Position numbers and translations under genes: made by a program
Part shown: positions 1 through 5,668 of the stretch, in pieces
Layout of the letters: every line of letters begins with the position of its first letter
How positions within the stretch are numbered: position 1 is the first letter of the stretch
Notes under the pieces: generated by a model
Databases searched by the model: none
Seen by the model: only the letters and a program-made list of their open reading frames with translations
Told to the model about the DNA's origin: nothing
Assembly: GCA_031552425.1 (NCBI GenBank)
Contig: JAVBMM010000203.1
Coordinates: forward strand, 1-10,651
Reading direction: 5' to 3'
From: JAISFI01 sp031552425
Lineage (GTDB): Bacteria > Bacteroidota > Bacteroidia > Bacteroidales > Azobacteroidaceae
DNA length: 10,651 nt

Positions 1-2
1 CT

Positions 3-929
3 ATTCGATTTAGGTTTAAATTAGATGATAAAATACAAAATGAAATCATCTTCGAATATCAACAATCTCATTTAGTTGAAAGGATTGCTTTATTGACTGA
101 CTTATATGTTGATGGACAAAATATGAATGTAGAGATGTCATCAGCAGACACAACTAACTCAACTGTTAAATCAGAAAAATCTTTTTTACCTTTGAAATCC
201 ATAAACACTTTACAACAATTTCATAGGTTTCATTATATCTCAGCAGATAGACTAGGCCCTGTTGAGTTTGTAAATGAAATCAATGATACTCCTGAATCTA
301 TACAAGTTGGAATAAAAGGAGAGAATGTTATAAATATGTTAGCATATAATGGAGATAGCATCCATATTGATGAAAATCGGTGTGTAAAAGGCATTAATGC
401 CTTATTAAAAACTCAAGCTATTGCATGGCTATCTTATATATTGGACGGAGCTAATCTTGATGTAAAAAAAGGGGATAGTATCTTATCGATGCTTCTGAAT
501 TCACAAAATAATACAAACTTATACAAGCCAATTAATGTTGGTTTCGGTTACAGTTACATATTACCTCTTATTGTTACAGGTTTAATTGCAAAAGTAGGAG
601 ATATTATTGTTATAGAAAATCCTGAAGCACATTTACATCCACGGGCACAACATCTACTTACGGAATTTTTTATCAAAGTCGCAGAAGCTGGAATACAAGT
701 TTTCATAGAGTCTCATAGCGATCATATTTTAAATGCCATGAGGCTTTGTTCTGTAAAATCAGACTTTTCTTTGAATAATAACGATATATCTATTATTTAT
801 TTCGATGAAAACTATAATCACTTTCCTATAACTTTTGATGAATGTGGTAGACTGTCTACTTGGCCTAGTGGTTTTTTTGACCAGCAAGAAATTGCTCTTA
901 CTCAGCTTTTCAACTTAACAAAAGACTAG
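3..929 (+). CDS. AAA/ABC-type ATPase with DUF3696-like C-terminus, 5'-truncated by the window edge
   Basis: The frame is open from the first complete codon at position 3, so the gene begins upstream of the window. The TTG at 93 is most likely an internal leucine. The visible 308 residues form the C-terminal half of a chromosome-associated ATPase of the OLD/RecF-like group. An ABC-signature-like segment GFGYSYILPLI lies at 540-572. It is followed by a Walker B motif with catalytic acidic residues (IVIENPEAHLHPR, about 606-644) and an H-loop in FIESHSDHIL (702-731). The end has the WPxGFFDQ signature (861-884) typical of DUF3696 ATPases. Walker A should lie in the missing N-terminal part. Such ATPases are soluble and often occur in defence or mobile islands with a variable partner. 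The next gene starts 6 bases after the stop, so the two are probably co-transcribed and act together. The ATPase family assignment is firm; the biological role is inference. Confidence 0.85.
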   Translation: MRFRFKLDDKIQNEIIFEYQQSHLVERIALLTDLYVDGQNMNVEMSSADTTNSTVKSEKSFLPLKSINTLQQFHRFHYISADRLGPVEFVNEINDTPESIQVGIKGENVINMLAYNGDSIHIDENRCVKGINALLKTQAIAWLSYILDGANLDVKKGDSILSMLLNSQNNTNLYKPINVGFGYSYILPLIVTGLIAKVGDIIVIENPEAHLHPRAQHLLTEFFIKVAEAGIQVFIESHSDHILNAMRLCSVKSDFSLNNNDISIIYFDENYNHFPITFDECGRLSTWPSGFFDQQEIALTQLFNLTKD

Positions 930-935
930 TACTTC

Positions 936-1859
936 ATGCTAGCTGAACTATATATATCTGATGATTCTTTTTTGTATAATTCTCGAATGAATAAAAAAGA
1001 TATTCAAAATCGTTTGAAACAGCTACAAAGTGATATTGATTATATTCTTACAAACTATGGAAGTGACAATATTATATATGTCAACAATACTATTTACAAC
1101 AAACCATTTTATTTAAACCATTCAATCTCTTATCTGATAAATAATAAGGAGTTTACGATAAAAGAGTTCGACGAACTTTTTTATCGTTCTTTATTCTCTA
1201 TAATAAATCGGCCTAAACAAACAAAAATATCTACTGACGAAGTTATTAAAATCCTACTTAAAGAGCATTCTGCTGATTTATGTCATGGTTTAATTGCTTT
1301 TGATGAAGTTAGTCATATCAACAAAGAAAGACAAATAATAATTTATACAAAAAATGATTGGTATAAATTTCGTCGATATTATTTATCATTATATCCAATT
1401 AATGGTGAATATTTTATAAAGGAATGTAGAAAATATTTTCCAAAGCTTTTCTTTCATGAACGTAATGTAACTACGGTATCATGTCTTCTTAGTGATTGTT
1501 CAAAAAAATTAGTTTTTTATTTATCAGAATTAAATGATAAGTTTGAGCATTCAAAAACAAACCCTTATAATAGAAAAGAATCATTGAGAATATTTAATTC
1601 TCAGTGTTCTTTTGATCAAGATGCCTCTGATTTGGGAAATTCTGGGTCTAAAAAGAAATCAAAAAAAAGAGAAAATGTCAAGTTCAAATTTTTAGATAAC
1701 AAAGGGCATAAAAAAGATATACATTGTGATTTACATTTAAAAATATTAAAAAATGACTTTGGCAAAGTTTCTACAGGTAGACGTATTTATTTTTGTGAAG
1801 AAGATAAAGACATCGCTATTGGTAAAATATTAGTAGGTCATATGGGTGGACATAGATAA
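936..1859 (+). CDS. uncharacterised protein paired with the DUF3696-like ATPase
   Basis: I do not recognise a named family for this 307-residue protein. The start at 936 is preferred because it lies 6 bases after the ATPase stop and gives the full-length frame. An alternative ATG begins 17 codons further in, and neither has a clear Shine-Dalgarno site. There is no signal peptide or membrane segment. Residues 1-200 look like a mixed helical domain with many aromatics, for example RRYYLSLYP near 146-154 and KYFPKLFFHER near 166-176. Residues 236-248 are a lysine-rich linker. The C-terminal 50 residues form a compact motif: CDLHLKI (264-270), then RRIYF (282-286), then KILVGHMGGHR at the very end. 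I have the impression of similar short H-x-K / RIYF / GxxGxH tails in other bacterial proteins, and the pattern loosely resembles small RelE-like or nuclease folds, but this is speculation. Its position behind the ATPase suggests an effector or partner subunit. Confidence 0.75.
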   Translation: MLAELYISDDSFLYNSRMNKKDIQNRLKQLQSDIDYILTNYGSDNIIYVNNTIYNKPFYLNHSISYLINNKEFTIKEFDELFYRSLFSIINRPKQTKISTDEVIKILLKEHSADLCHGLIAFDEVSHINKERQIIIYTKNDWYKFRRYYLSLYPINGEYFIKECRKYFPKLFFHERNVTTVSCLLSDCSKKLVFYLSELNDKFEHSKTNPYNRKESLRIFNSQCSFDQDASDLGNSGSKKKSKKRENVKFKFLDNKGHKKDIHCDLHLKILKNDFGKVSTGRRIYFCEEDKDIAIGKILVGHMGGHR

Positions 1860-1966
1860 TTTATCTTGATTGCGTCTGAGTTTTTCGAGTTGCTCACAAT
1901 ATAATCTATCTAAACTAAAAATTCTTATAAGCTCAAAAAAACTATAGGAAATTTTATACGTAAAAG

Positions 1967-2008
1967 AAAAGAGATTAATTAAAAAGTATTTTTTAATTAA
2001 TCTCTTTT
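1967..2008. terminator. strong bidirectional rho-independent terminator between the ATPase unit and the 6S-like RNA
   Basis: A perfect 19-bp inverted repeat has its left arm at 1967-1985, a GTAT loop at 1986-1989 and its right arm at 1990-2008. T-rich sequence follows on both strands, so it can end the minus-strand 6S-like transcript and also the plus-strand ATPase/partner transcript, whose last stop is 107 bases before it. The stretch at 1860-1966 holds no gene or clear signal that I can see. Confidence 0.85.
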
Positions 2009-2009
2009 T

Positions 2010-2210
2010 ATATGAAGCCGCAGTGTAGATATGAACAAACTCCGAATGACAGGATTTGAGTGCTTTGCTACCTTTGTAATCCGCCGTGCAATGCAGCCCT
2101 CTCGGGTGCGGCCCGCCATTAGTAACAAGAGCTTGCCTCGGAATTCTAAATATTGATGAGTTTCCCAATCGACAACATGCGGCTATGTGATCAGAATAAT
2201 CTCTCTCGAC
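2010..2210 (-). ncRNA. ssrS: 6S-like RNA (Bacteroidales-1 type), downstream of rplT
   Basis: This stretch is clearly more GC-rich than its surroundings, has no credible protein frame, and lies between a consensus promoter and a strong terminator on the minus strand. The transcript folds as a long rod. A closing stem AGCCGCA/TGCGGCT pairs 2178-2184 with 2016-2022. A second stem AAACTC/GAGTTT pairs 2158-2163 with 2037-2042. A large central bubble follows, and then TTGTTAC pairs with GTAGCAA (2122-2128 with 2065-2071). The apical hairpin is CCC-GAGA-GGG at 2097-2106. A rod with a central bubble imitating open promoter DNA is the hallmark of 6S RNA, which binds the housekeeping RNA polymerase holoenzyme. 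From memory, the Bacteroidales-1 RNA motif sits downstream of the L20 gene and was later proposed to be 6S RNA, which matches this position. Exact ends are estimated. It is not tmRNA, because it has no CCA end or tag frame. Confidence 0.75.
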
Positions 2211-2215
2211 TATTG

Positions 2216-2247
2216 CAAATATAATAAAAAAACTTGCACAAGTGCAA
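2216..2247 (-). promoter_or_regulatory. promoter of the 6S-like RNA
   Basis: On the minus strand TATATTTG (2223-2216) matches the Bacteroidetes -7 consensus TAnnTTTG exactly. A TTG at 2247-2245, 21 bases upstream, can serve as the -33 element; another TTG at 2241-2239 is closer than usual. Transcription would start around 2209-2211, just before the folded RNA. The -33 region lies inside the rplT terminator hairpin, so the two signals overlap. Confidence 0.65.
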
Positions 2248-2254
2248 GTTTTTT
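2227..2254. terminator. rho-independent terminator after rplT
   Basis: A 13-bp inverted repeat, A6-CTTGCAC (2227-2239) and GTGCAAG-T6 (2242-2254), begins 6 bases after the rplT stop on the minus strand. It ends in a T-run in that direction, with an A-run on the other arm. It would terminate the thrS-infC-rpmI-rplT transcript before the separately promoted 6S-like RNA. Confidence 0.8.
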
Positions 2255-2260
2255 ATCAAT

Positions 2261-2605
2261 TTATTTTACTTTACTTACAATTGCTTTAAATGCTTCCGGG
2301 TGATTCATTGCTAAATCTGCTAAAACTTTCCGGTTAATTGTAATACCATTTTTGTGCAAAGCACCCATTAAACGGGAGTAAGACAAACCTTCCAAACGTG
2401 CCGCTGCATTAATACGCTGTATCCACAATGCACGGAAATTGCGTTTTTTAGCACGACGATCACGGAAAGCATAAGTTAAACCTTTTTCCCATGTATTTTT
2501 TGCTACAGTCCATACATTCTTTCTGGCTCCGTAGTAACCTCTTGTTAACTTGAGGATTCTTTTTCTTTTAGCTCTTGAAGCTACATGATTAACTGACCTT
2601 GGCAT
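2261..2605 (-). CDS. rplT: 50S ribosomal protein L20
   Basis: The 114-residue product is L20, a primary 23S rRNA-binding protein needed early in large-subunit assembly. Length and sequence are typical: the very basic N-terminus MPRSVNHVASRAKRKRIL, the GYYGARKNVWTVAKN segment, the RDRRAKKRNFRALWIQRINAA core, and the C-terminal globular part with YSRLMGAL and NRKVLADLA. It is the last gene of the thrS-infC-rpmI-rplT unit, 92 bases downstream of rpmI, and is followed at once by a terminator. In other bacteria L20 represses its own operon by binding mRNA that mimics its rRNA site. The rpmI-rplT spacer here contains a hairpin that could serve this purpose, though that is unproven. Confidence 0.98.
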   Translation of the reverse strand: MPRSVNHVASRAKRKRILKLTRGYYGARKNVWTVAKNTWEKGLTYAFRDRRAKKRNFRALWIQRINAAARLEGLSYSRLMGALHKNGITINRKVLADLAMNHPEAFKAIVSKVK

Positions 2606-2621
2606 AATTGTAAAATGTTTT

Positions 2622-2663
2622 GAATGTTAGCGCCTCTTTAGGACTTTAATTGCTACAACATTC
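2622..2663 (-). promoter_or_regulatory. hairpin in the rpmI-rplT spacer, possible L20 autoregulatory element
   Basis: In the minus-strand RNA, GAATGTT then AGC pairs with GCT then AACATTC, giving 10 pairs with a 2-base bulge. A small inner hairpin CCT-AAAG-AGG lies in the loop. The structure ends 16 bases before the rplT ATG, so it could influence initiation. L20 feedback through mRNA structures is established in E. coli and Bacillus; its action at this element is inference. Confidence 0.4.
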
Positions 2664-2697
2664 TGTTAATAAATCTTTGTAAACTCGCTCTTGGGAA

Positions 2698-2895
2698 TTA
2701 TTTCATTCCAAGCAATAATTTCACATTTTTCTCATCTGCTTTATTAAGCACTGAAAAACGAGTCAAACGTCTTTTTTGCTTTTTAGTCTTTTTGGTCAAA
2801 ATATGACTTTTAAAAGCGTGTTTTCTTTTGATTTTTCCTGTTCCGGTAAGAGCGAATCTTTTTTTGGCACCGGAATTAGTCTTCATTTTAGGCAT
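2698..2895 (-). CDS. rpmI: 50S ribosomal protein L35
   Basis: The 65-residue, very basic product is L35, a small protein of the large ribosomal subunit. It has the family start MPKMKTNSGAKKRF, the segment TGTGKIKRKHAFKSHIL, and the arginine/lysine-rich stretch KKTKKQKRRL, and is of normal length. It lies between infC (48 bases upstream) and rplT (92 bases downstream), the near-universal order, and is co-transcribed with them. The spacer before it contains a short UUCG-capped hairpin just after the infC stop. Confidence 0.98.
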   Translation of the reverse strand: MPKMKTNSGAKKRFALTGTGKIKRKHAFKSHILTKKTKKQKRRLTRFSVLNKADEKNVKLLLGMK

Positions 2896-2926
2896 TTGTT
2901 TGTAATTTAATTAATTTATATTCAAT

Positions 2927-2938
2927 CGACCGAAGTCG
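2927..2938 (-). promoter_or_regulatory. short UUCG-tetraloop hairpin between infC and rpmI
   Basis: On the minus strand CGAC-TTCG-GTCG forms a 4-bp stem capped by the very stable C(UUCG)G tetraloop, 5 bases after the infC stop codon. No T-run follows, so it is unlikely to terminate transcription. It may affect mRNA stability, processing or translational coupling to rpmI. Confidence 0.35.
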
Positions 2939-2943
2939 TTTCA

Positions 2944-3552
2944 TTATTCTAATGTTATATCTTTTGATACCTTTTCTTCTTTTTTCTCTTCCTTTTTAGG
3001 CTCTACTGATTTAGGCTTGGAAGAAGTCCCCAGTTTTTTAGGACTTATCATCAAAATCATCTTTTTTCCTTCCAACATCGGCATTTGTTCTACTTTTCCA
3101 TAGTCTTCTAAATCATTAGCAAAACGTAACAACAGAACTTCTCCTTGTTCTTTGAAAAGAATCGAACGGCCTTTAAAAAACACATAAGCCTTTACCTTTG
3201 CTCCTTCTTCAAGGAAACTTTTGGCATGCTTCAATTTAAAATTATAATCATGGTCATCAGTTTGTGGTCCAAAACGAATTTCTTTTACAACGATTTTAAC
3301 TGATTTGGCTTTTTGTTCTTTCTGACGTTTCTTTTGTTGATAAAGAAACTTTTGATAATCAGCAATTCTACAAACCGGAGGAATGGCATTTGGAGATATT
3401 TCTATCAAATCCAGATCTTGGTCTTCTGCAATCTTAAGTGCCTGAGCGATAGGATATACTCCTATTTCTACATTATCTCCCACTAATCGCACTTCTCTTA
3501 CACGGATCTTTTCATTTACTCTGTATTGATCCTTCAATTTGTCATTTCCCAT
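2944..3552 (-). CDS. infC: translation initiation factor IF-3
   Basis: The 202-residue product is IF3, which binds the 30S subunit, prevents premature 50S joining and checks the initiator tRNA and start codon. The N-terminal domain (about 10-80) contains QYRVNEKIRVREVRLVG and LIEISPNAIPPVCRI. The C-terminal domain (about 86-172) contains KEIRFGPQTDDHDYNFKL and AYVFFKGRSILFKEQG. Residues 173-202 are a lysine/glutamate-rich tail beyond the usual length, as I recall for Bacteroidetes IF3. The start is ATG at 3552, with an in-frame TGA just before it, so no upstream extension is possible and the AUU start known from E. coli is not used here. The gene follows thrS by 35 bases in the same unit. An AGGAGG lies 18 bases ahead, further than normal. 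Confidence 0.97.
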   Translation of the reverse strand: MGNDKLKDQYRVNEKIRVREVRLVGDNVEIGVYPIAQALKIAEDQDLDLIEISPNAIPPVCRIADYQKFLYQQKKRQKEQKAKSVKIVVKEIRFGPQTDDHDYNFKLKHAKSFLEEGAKVKAYVFFKGRSILFKEQGEVLLLRFANDLEDYGKVEQMPMLEGKKMILMISPKKLGTSSKPKSVEPKKEEKKEEKVSKDITLE

Positions 3553-3570
3553 TCAAAAATTATTAATTAA

Positions 3571-3576
3571 CCTCCT
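3571..3576 (-). promoter_or_regulatory. AGGAGG sequence upstream of infC, unusually far from the start
   Basis: The minus strand reads AGGAGG at 3576-3571, 18 bases before the infC ATG; 5-10 bases is usual for a Shine-Dalgarno site. Strong sites of this kind are uncommon in Bacteroidetes. At about 7 and 10 bases downstream of it are ATA and ATT codons opening a very short frame that overlaps the infC start and stops at TGA. Confidence 0.4.
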
Positions 3577-3587
3577 ATTTTATGTTA

Positions 3588-5537
3588 TTATTTTTGCCAT
3601 TGATTCATCTGATTTTCGACCTCTTCATTTAAAATCGCCGCAAAGTTAATAATTTTCATGGAACCTTTATCACCTTCGCCTTGTTTTCTTACAGAAATTT
3701 CATTATTTTCTGCTTCTTTCTCTCCTACAATCAATAAATAAGGTATTTTTTTCAATTCATTATCTCTAATCTTCCTCCCGATTTTTTCATTCCGGTCATC
3801 CACAATTACACGAATATCTTCTTTCGACAATTGGCGTGCCACCTCTCGTGCATATTCATTATATTTTTCACTGATAGGAAGTACCACAGCCTGATCCGGA
3901 GTAAGCCACAAAGGGAATTTTCCGGCTGTATGTTCTATTAAAACCGCCACAAAACGCTCCATAGATCCAAATGGAGCACGGTGTATCATAACCGGACGAT
4001 GTTTTTGATTATCAGCACCTACGTATTCCAATTGAAATCTTTCCGGTAAATTATAATCTACCTGAATAGTTCCCAACTGCCAACGACGTCCGAGTGCATC
4101 TTTTACCATAAAATCCAACTTAGGACCATAAAAAGCTGCTTCTCCCAATTCCACGCGGGCATTGATTCCTTTTTCTTTACAAACCTCAATAATTGCATTT
4201 TCTGCATTAGTCCAATTTTCCTCAGAACCAATATATTTATCTTTATTATTAGGATCTCTCAACGATATTTGAGCTTCATATTCTTTAAAATCAAGCGCTT
4301 TAAATATAATATTGATAATATCCATTACTTTGATAAACTCATCTTTTACCTGTTCCGGAGCACAAAAAATATGAGCGTCATCTTGTGTAAAACCTCTCAC
4401 TCGAGTTAAGCCATGCAATTCTCCACTTTGTTCATAACGGTATACTGTTCCGAATTCAGCTAAACGCAACGGTAATTCTTTATATGAATGGGGGGATGAT
4501 TTGAATATTTCACAATGATGCGGACAATTCATTGGTTTCAACAAAAACTCTTCACCTTCTTCTGGGGTATGTATTGGTTGAAAAGAATCCTTTCCATATT
4601 TAGCATAATGTCCTGAAGTTTCGTACAAAACTTTCCCTCCAATATGAGGAGTCATTACTTGTTGATAATCAAACTGTTTTTGTATCCGTTTCAAGAAATC
4701 TTCCAGTTTCAAACGCAATTGGGTTCCTCGGGGTAACCATAAAGGTAATCCTTGTCCAACAGCCTGAGAAAAAGTAAACAATTCTAGTTCTTTACCTATC
4801 TTTCGGTGATCCCGCTTTTTTGCCTCTTCCAATAATAGAAGATATTCATCCAACAACTTCTTTTTAGGAAATGTGATTCCATATATGCGGGTCAATTGCT
4901 TTCTTTTTTCATCACCTCTCCAATAAGCTCCGGCCACTGACATCAATTTCAAAGCCTTAATATAGGAAGTATCTGGCAAATGAGGACCTCTACATAAATC
5001 AGTGAAATTTCCTTGAGTATATGTAGTTATTGTTCCATCAGCAAGTTCTTCAATCAACTCGGTTTTATAGTTTTCTCCGCGATTTCCAAACATTTTCAAA
5101 GCATCTGATTTTGCAATATCCTGACGAATAATTGGTTCTTTCTTAGAAGCCAATTCCATCATTTTTGCTTCAATAGCAGGAAAATCACTTTCTTTTATGA
5201 CAACATTTTCTCCTGGATCAACATCATAATAAAAACCATTCTCAATAGCAGGACCTATTCCAAATTTAATATTAGGATATATTTCTTGAAGCGCTTCAGC
5301 CATCAAGTGAGCAGAAGAATGCCAAAAAGCATGTTTTCCTTCTTTATCTTCCCATTTGTACAACTTGATCGAAGCATCTTCATTTATAGGACGTGCTAAA
5401 TCCCAAGTATCCCCGTTTATTCCTGCAGCAATAACATCTTGAGCCAATCTTGAACTGATACTTTCTGCAATTTGCATTGCTGAAGTTCCTTTTGGGTATT
5501 CTCGAGTAGAACCATCAGGAAAAGTTATCTTTATCAT
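3588..5537 (-). CDS. thrS: threonyl-tRNA synthetase
   Basis: The 649-residue cytoplasmic enzyme charges tRNA-Thr with threonine using ATP. The start is the ATG at 5537 (MIKITFPDGSTREYPKG). A frame-open ATG at 5615 would add 26 residues, but it lies upstream of the predicted promoter and the extra part is not family-like. Domains in order: TGS (about 1-62); editing domain with HSSAH (H73, H77) and CRGPH (C182, H186), which clears mischarged serine; class II catalytic core with motif 2 around YRYEQSGELHGLTRVRGF (366-383) and motif 3 around GSMERF (524-529); anticodon-binding domain from about 550. The zinc ligands of the active site are visible as C338 in MNCPHH, H389 in DDAH, and H519 in MIHRA. 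All key residues are present and the length is typical. It is the first gene of the thrS-infC-rpmI-rplT unit. Confidence 0.98.
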   Translation of the reverse strand: MIKITFPDGSTREYPKGTSAMQIAESISSRLAQDVIAAGINGDTWDLARPINEDASIKLYKWEDKEGKHAFWHSSAHLMAEALQEIYPNIKFGIGPAIENGFYYDVDPGENVVIKESDFPAIEAKMMELASKKEPIIRQDIAKSDALKMFGNRGENYKTELIEELADGTITTYTQGNFTDLCRGPHLPDTSYIKALKLMSVAGAYWRGDEKRKQLTRIYGITFPKKKLLDEYLLLLEEAKKRDHRKIGKELELFTFSQAVGQGLPLWLPRGTQLRLKLEDFLKRIQKQFDYQQVMTPHIGGKVLYETSGHYAKYGKDSFQPIHTPEEGEEFLLKPMNCPHHCEIFKSSPHSYKELPLRLAEFGTVYRYEQSGELHGLTRVRGFTQDDAHIFCAPEQVKDEFIKVMDIINIIFKALDFKEYEAQISLRDPNNKDKYIGSEENWTNAENAIIEVCKEKGINARVELGEAAFYGPKLDFMVKDALGRRWQLGTIQVDYNLPERFQLEYVGADNQKHRPVMIHRAPFGSMERFVAVLIEHTAGKFPLWLTPDQAVVLPISEKYNEYAREVARQLSKEDIRVIVDDRNEKIGRKIRDNELKKIPYLLIVGEKEAENNEISVRKQGEGDKGSMKIINFAAILNEEVENQMNQWQK

Positions 5538-5580
5538 ATTAATTTTATTTTTTCTATATTTTTCTGAAAAAATTAAGGTA

Positions 5581-5612
5581 CAAAAGTAGCATACTTTTTT
5601 AAACAACACAAA
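5581..5612 (-). promoter_or_regulatory. promoter of the thrS-infC-rpmI-rplT operon
   Basis: On the minus strand TTTG (5612-5609) is followed after 20 bases by TACTTTTG (5588-5581). Both elements match the Bacteroidetes housekeeping promoter, TTTG then TAnnTTTG. Transcription would start near 5575, giving a leader of about 38 bases to the ATG at 5537. This supports the shorter thrS start. Confidence 0.75.
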
Positions 5613-5668
5613 CATTTTTCCTCTTTTACCTTGATAGGCAAAGGAAAGAAATGCAATGAATTATAGAC

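Noticed and set aside
93..95. TTG as the start of the DUF3696-like ATPase
   Set aside because: The frame is open upstream to the window edge with family-like sequence, so this is an internal leucine codon.
1830..2168. 112-residue open frame on the minus strand
   Set aside because: It overlaps the 6S-like RNA and its terminator, runs into the end of the plus-strand partner gene, and its product resembles no protein family.
2010..2210. tmRNA or RNase P RNA as an alternative for the GC-rich noncoding stretch
   Set aside because: There is no CCA-type 3' end or tag reading frame, it is too short for RNase P RNA, and the rod with a central bubble fits 6S RNA better.
5617..5647. Possible terminator after the TPR gene
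   Set aside because: The hairpin has a 3-base bulge and a mismatch and lacks a proper T-run, so it is too weak to call.
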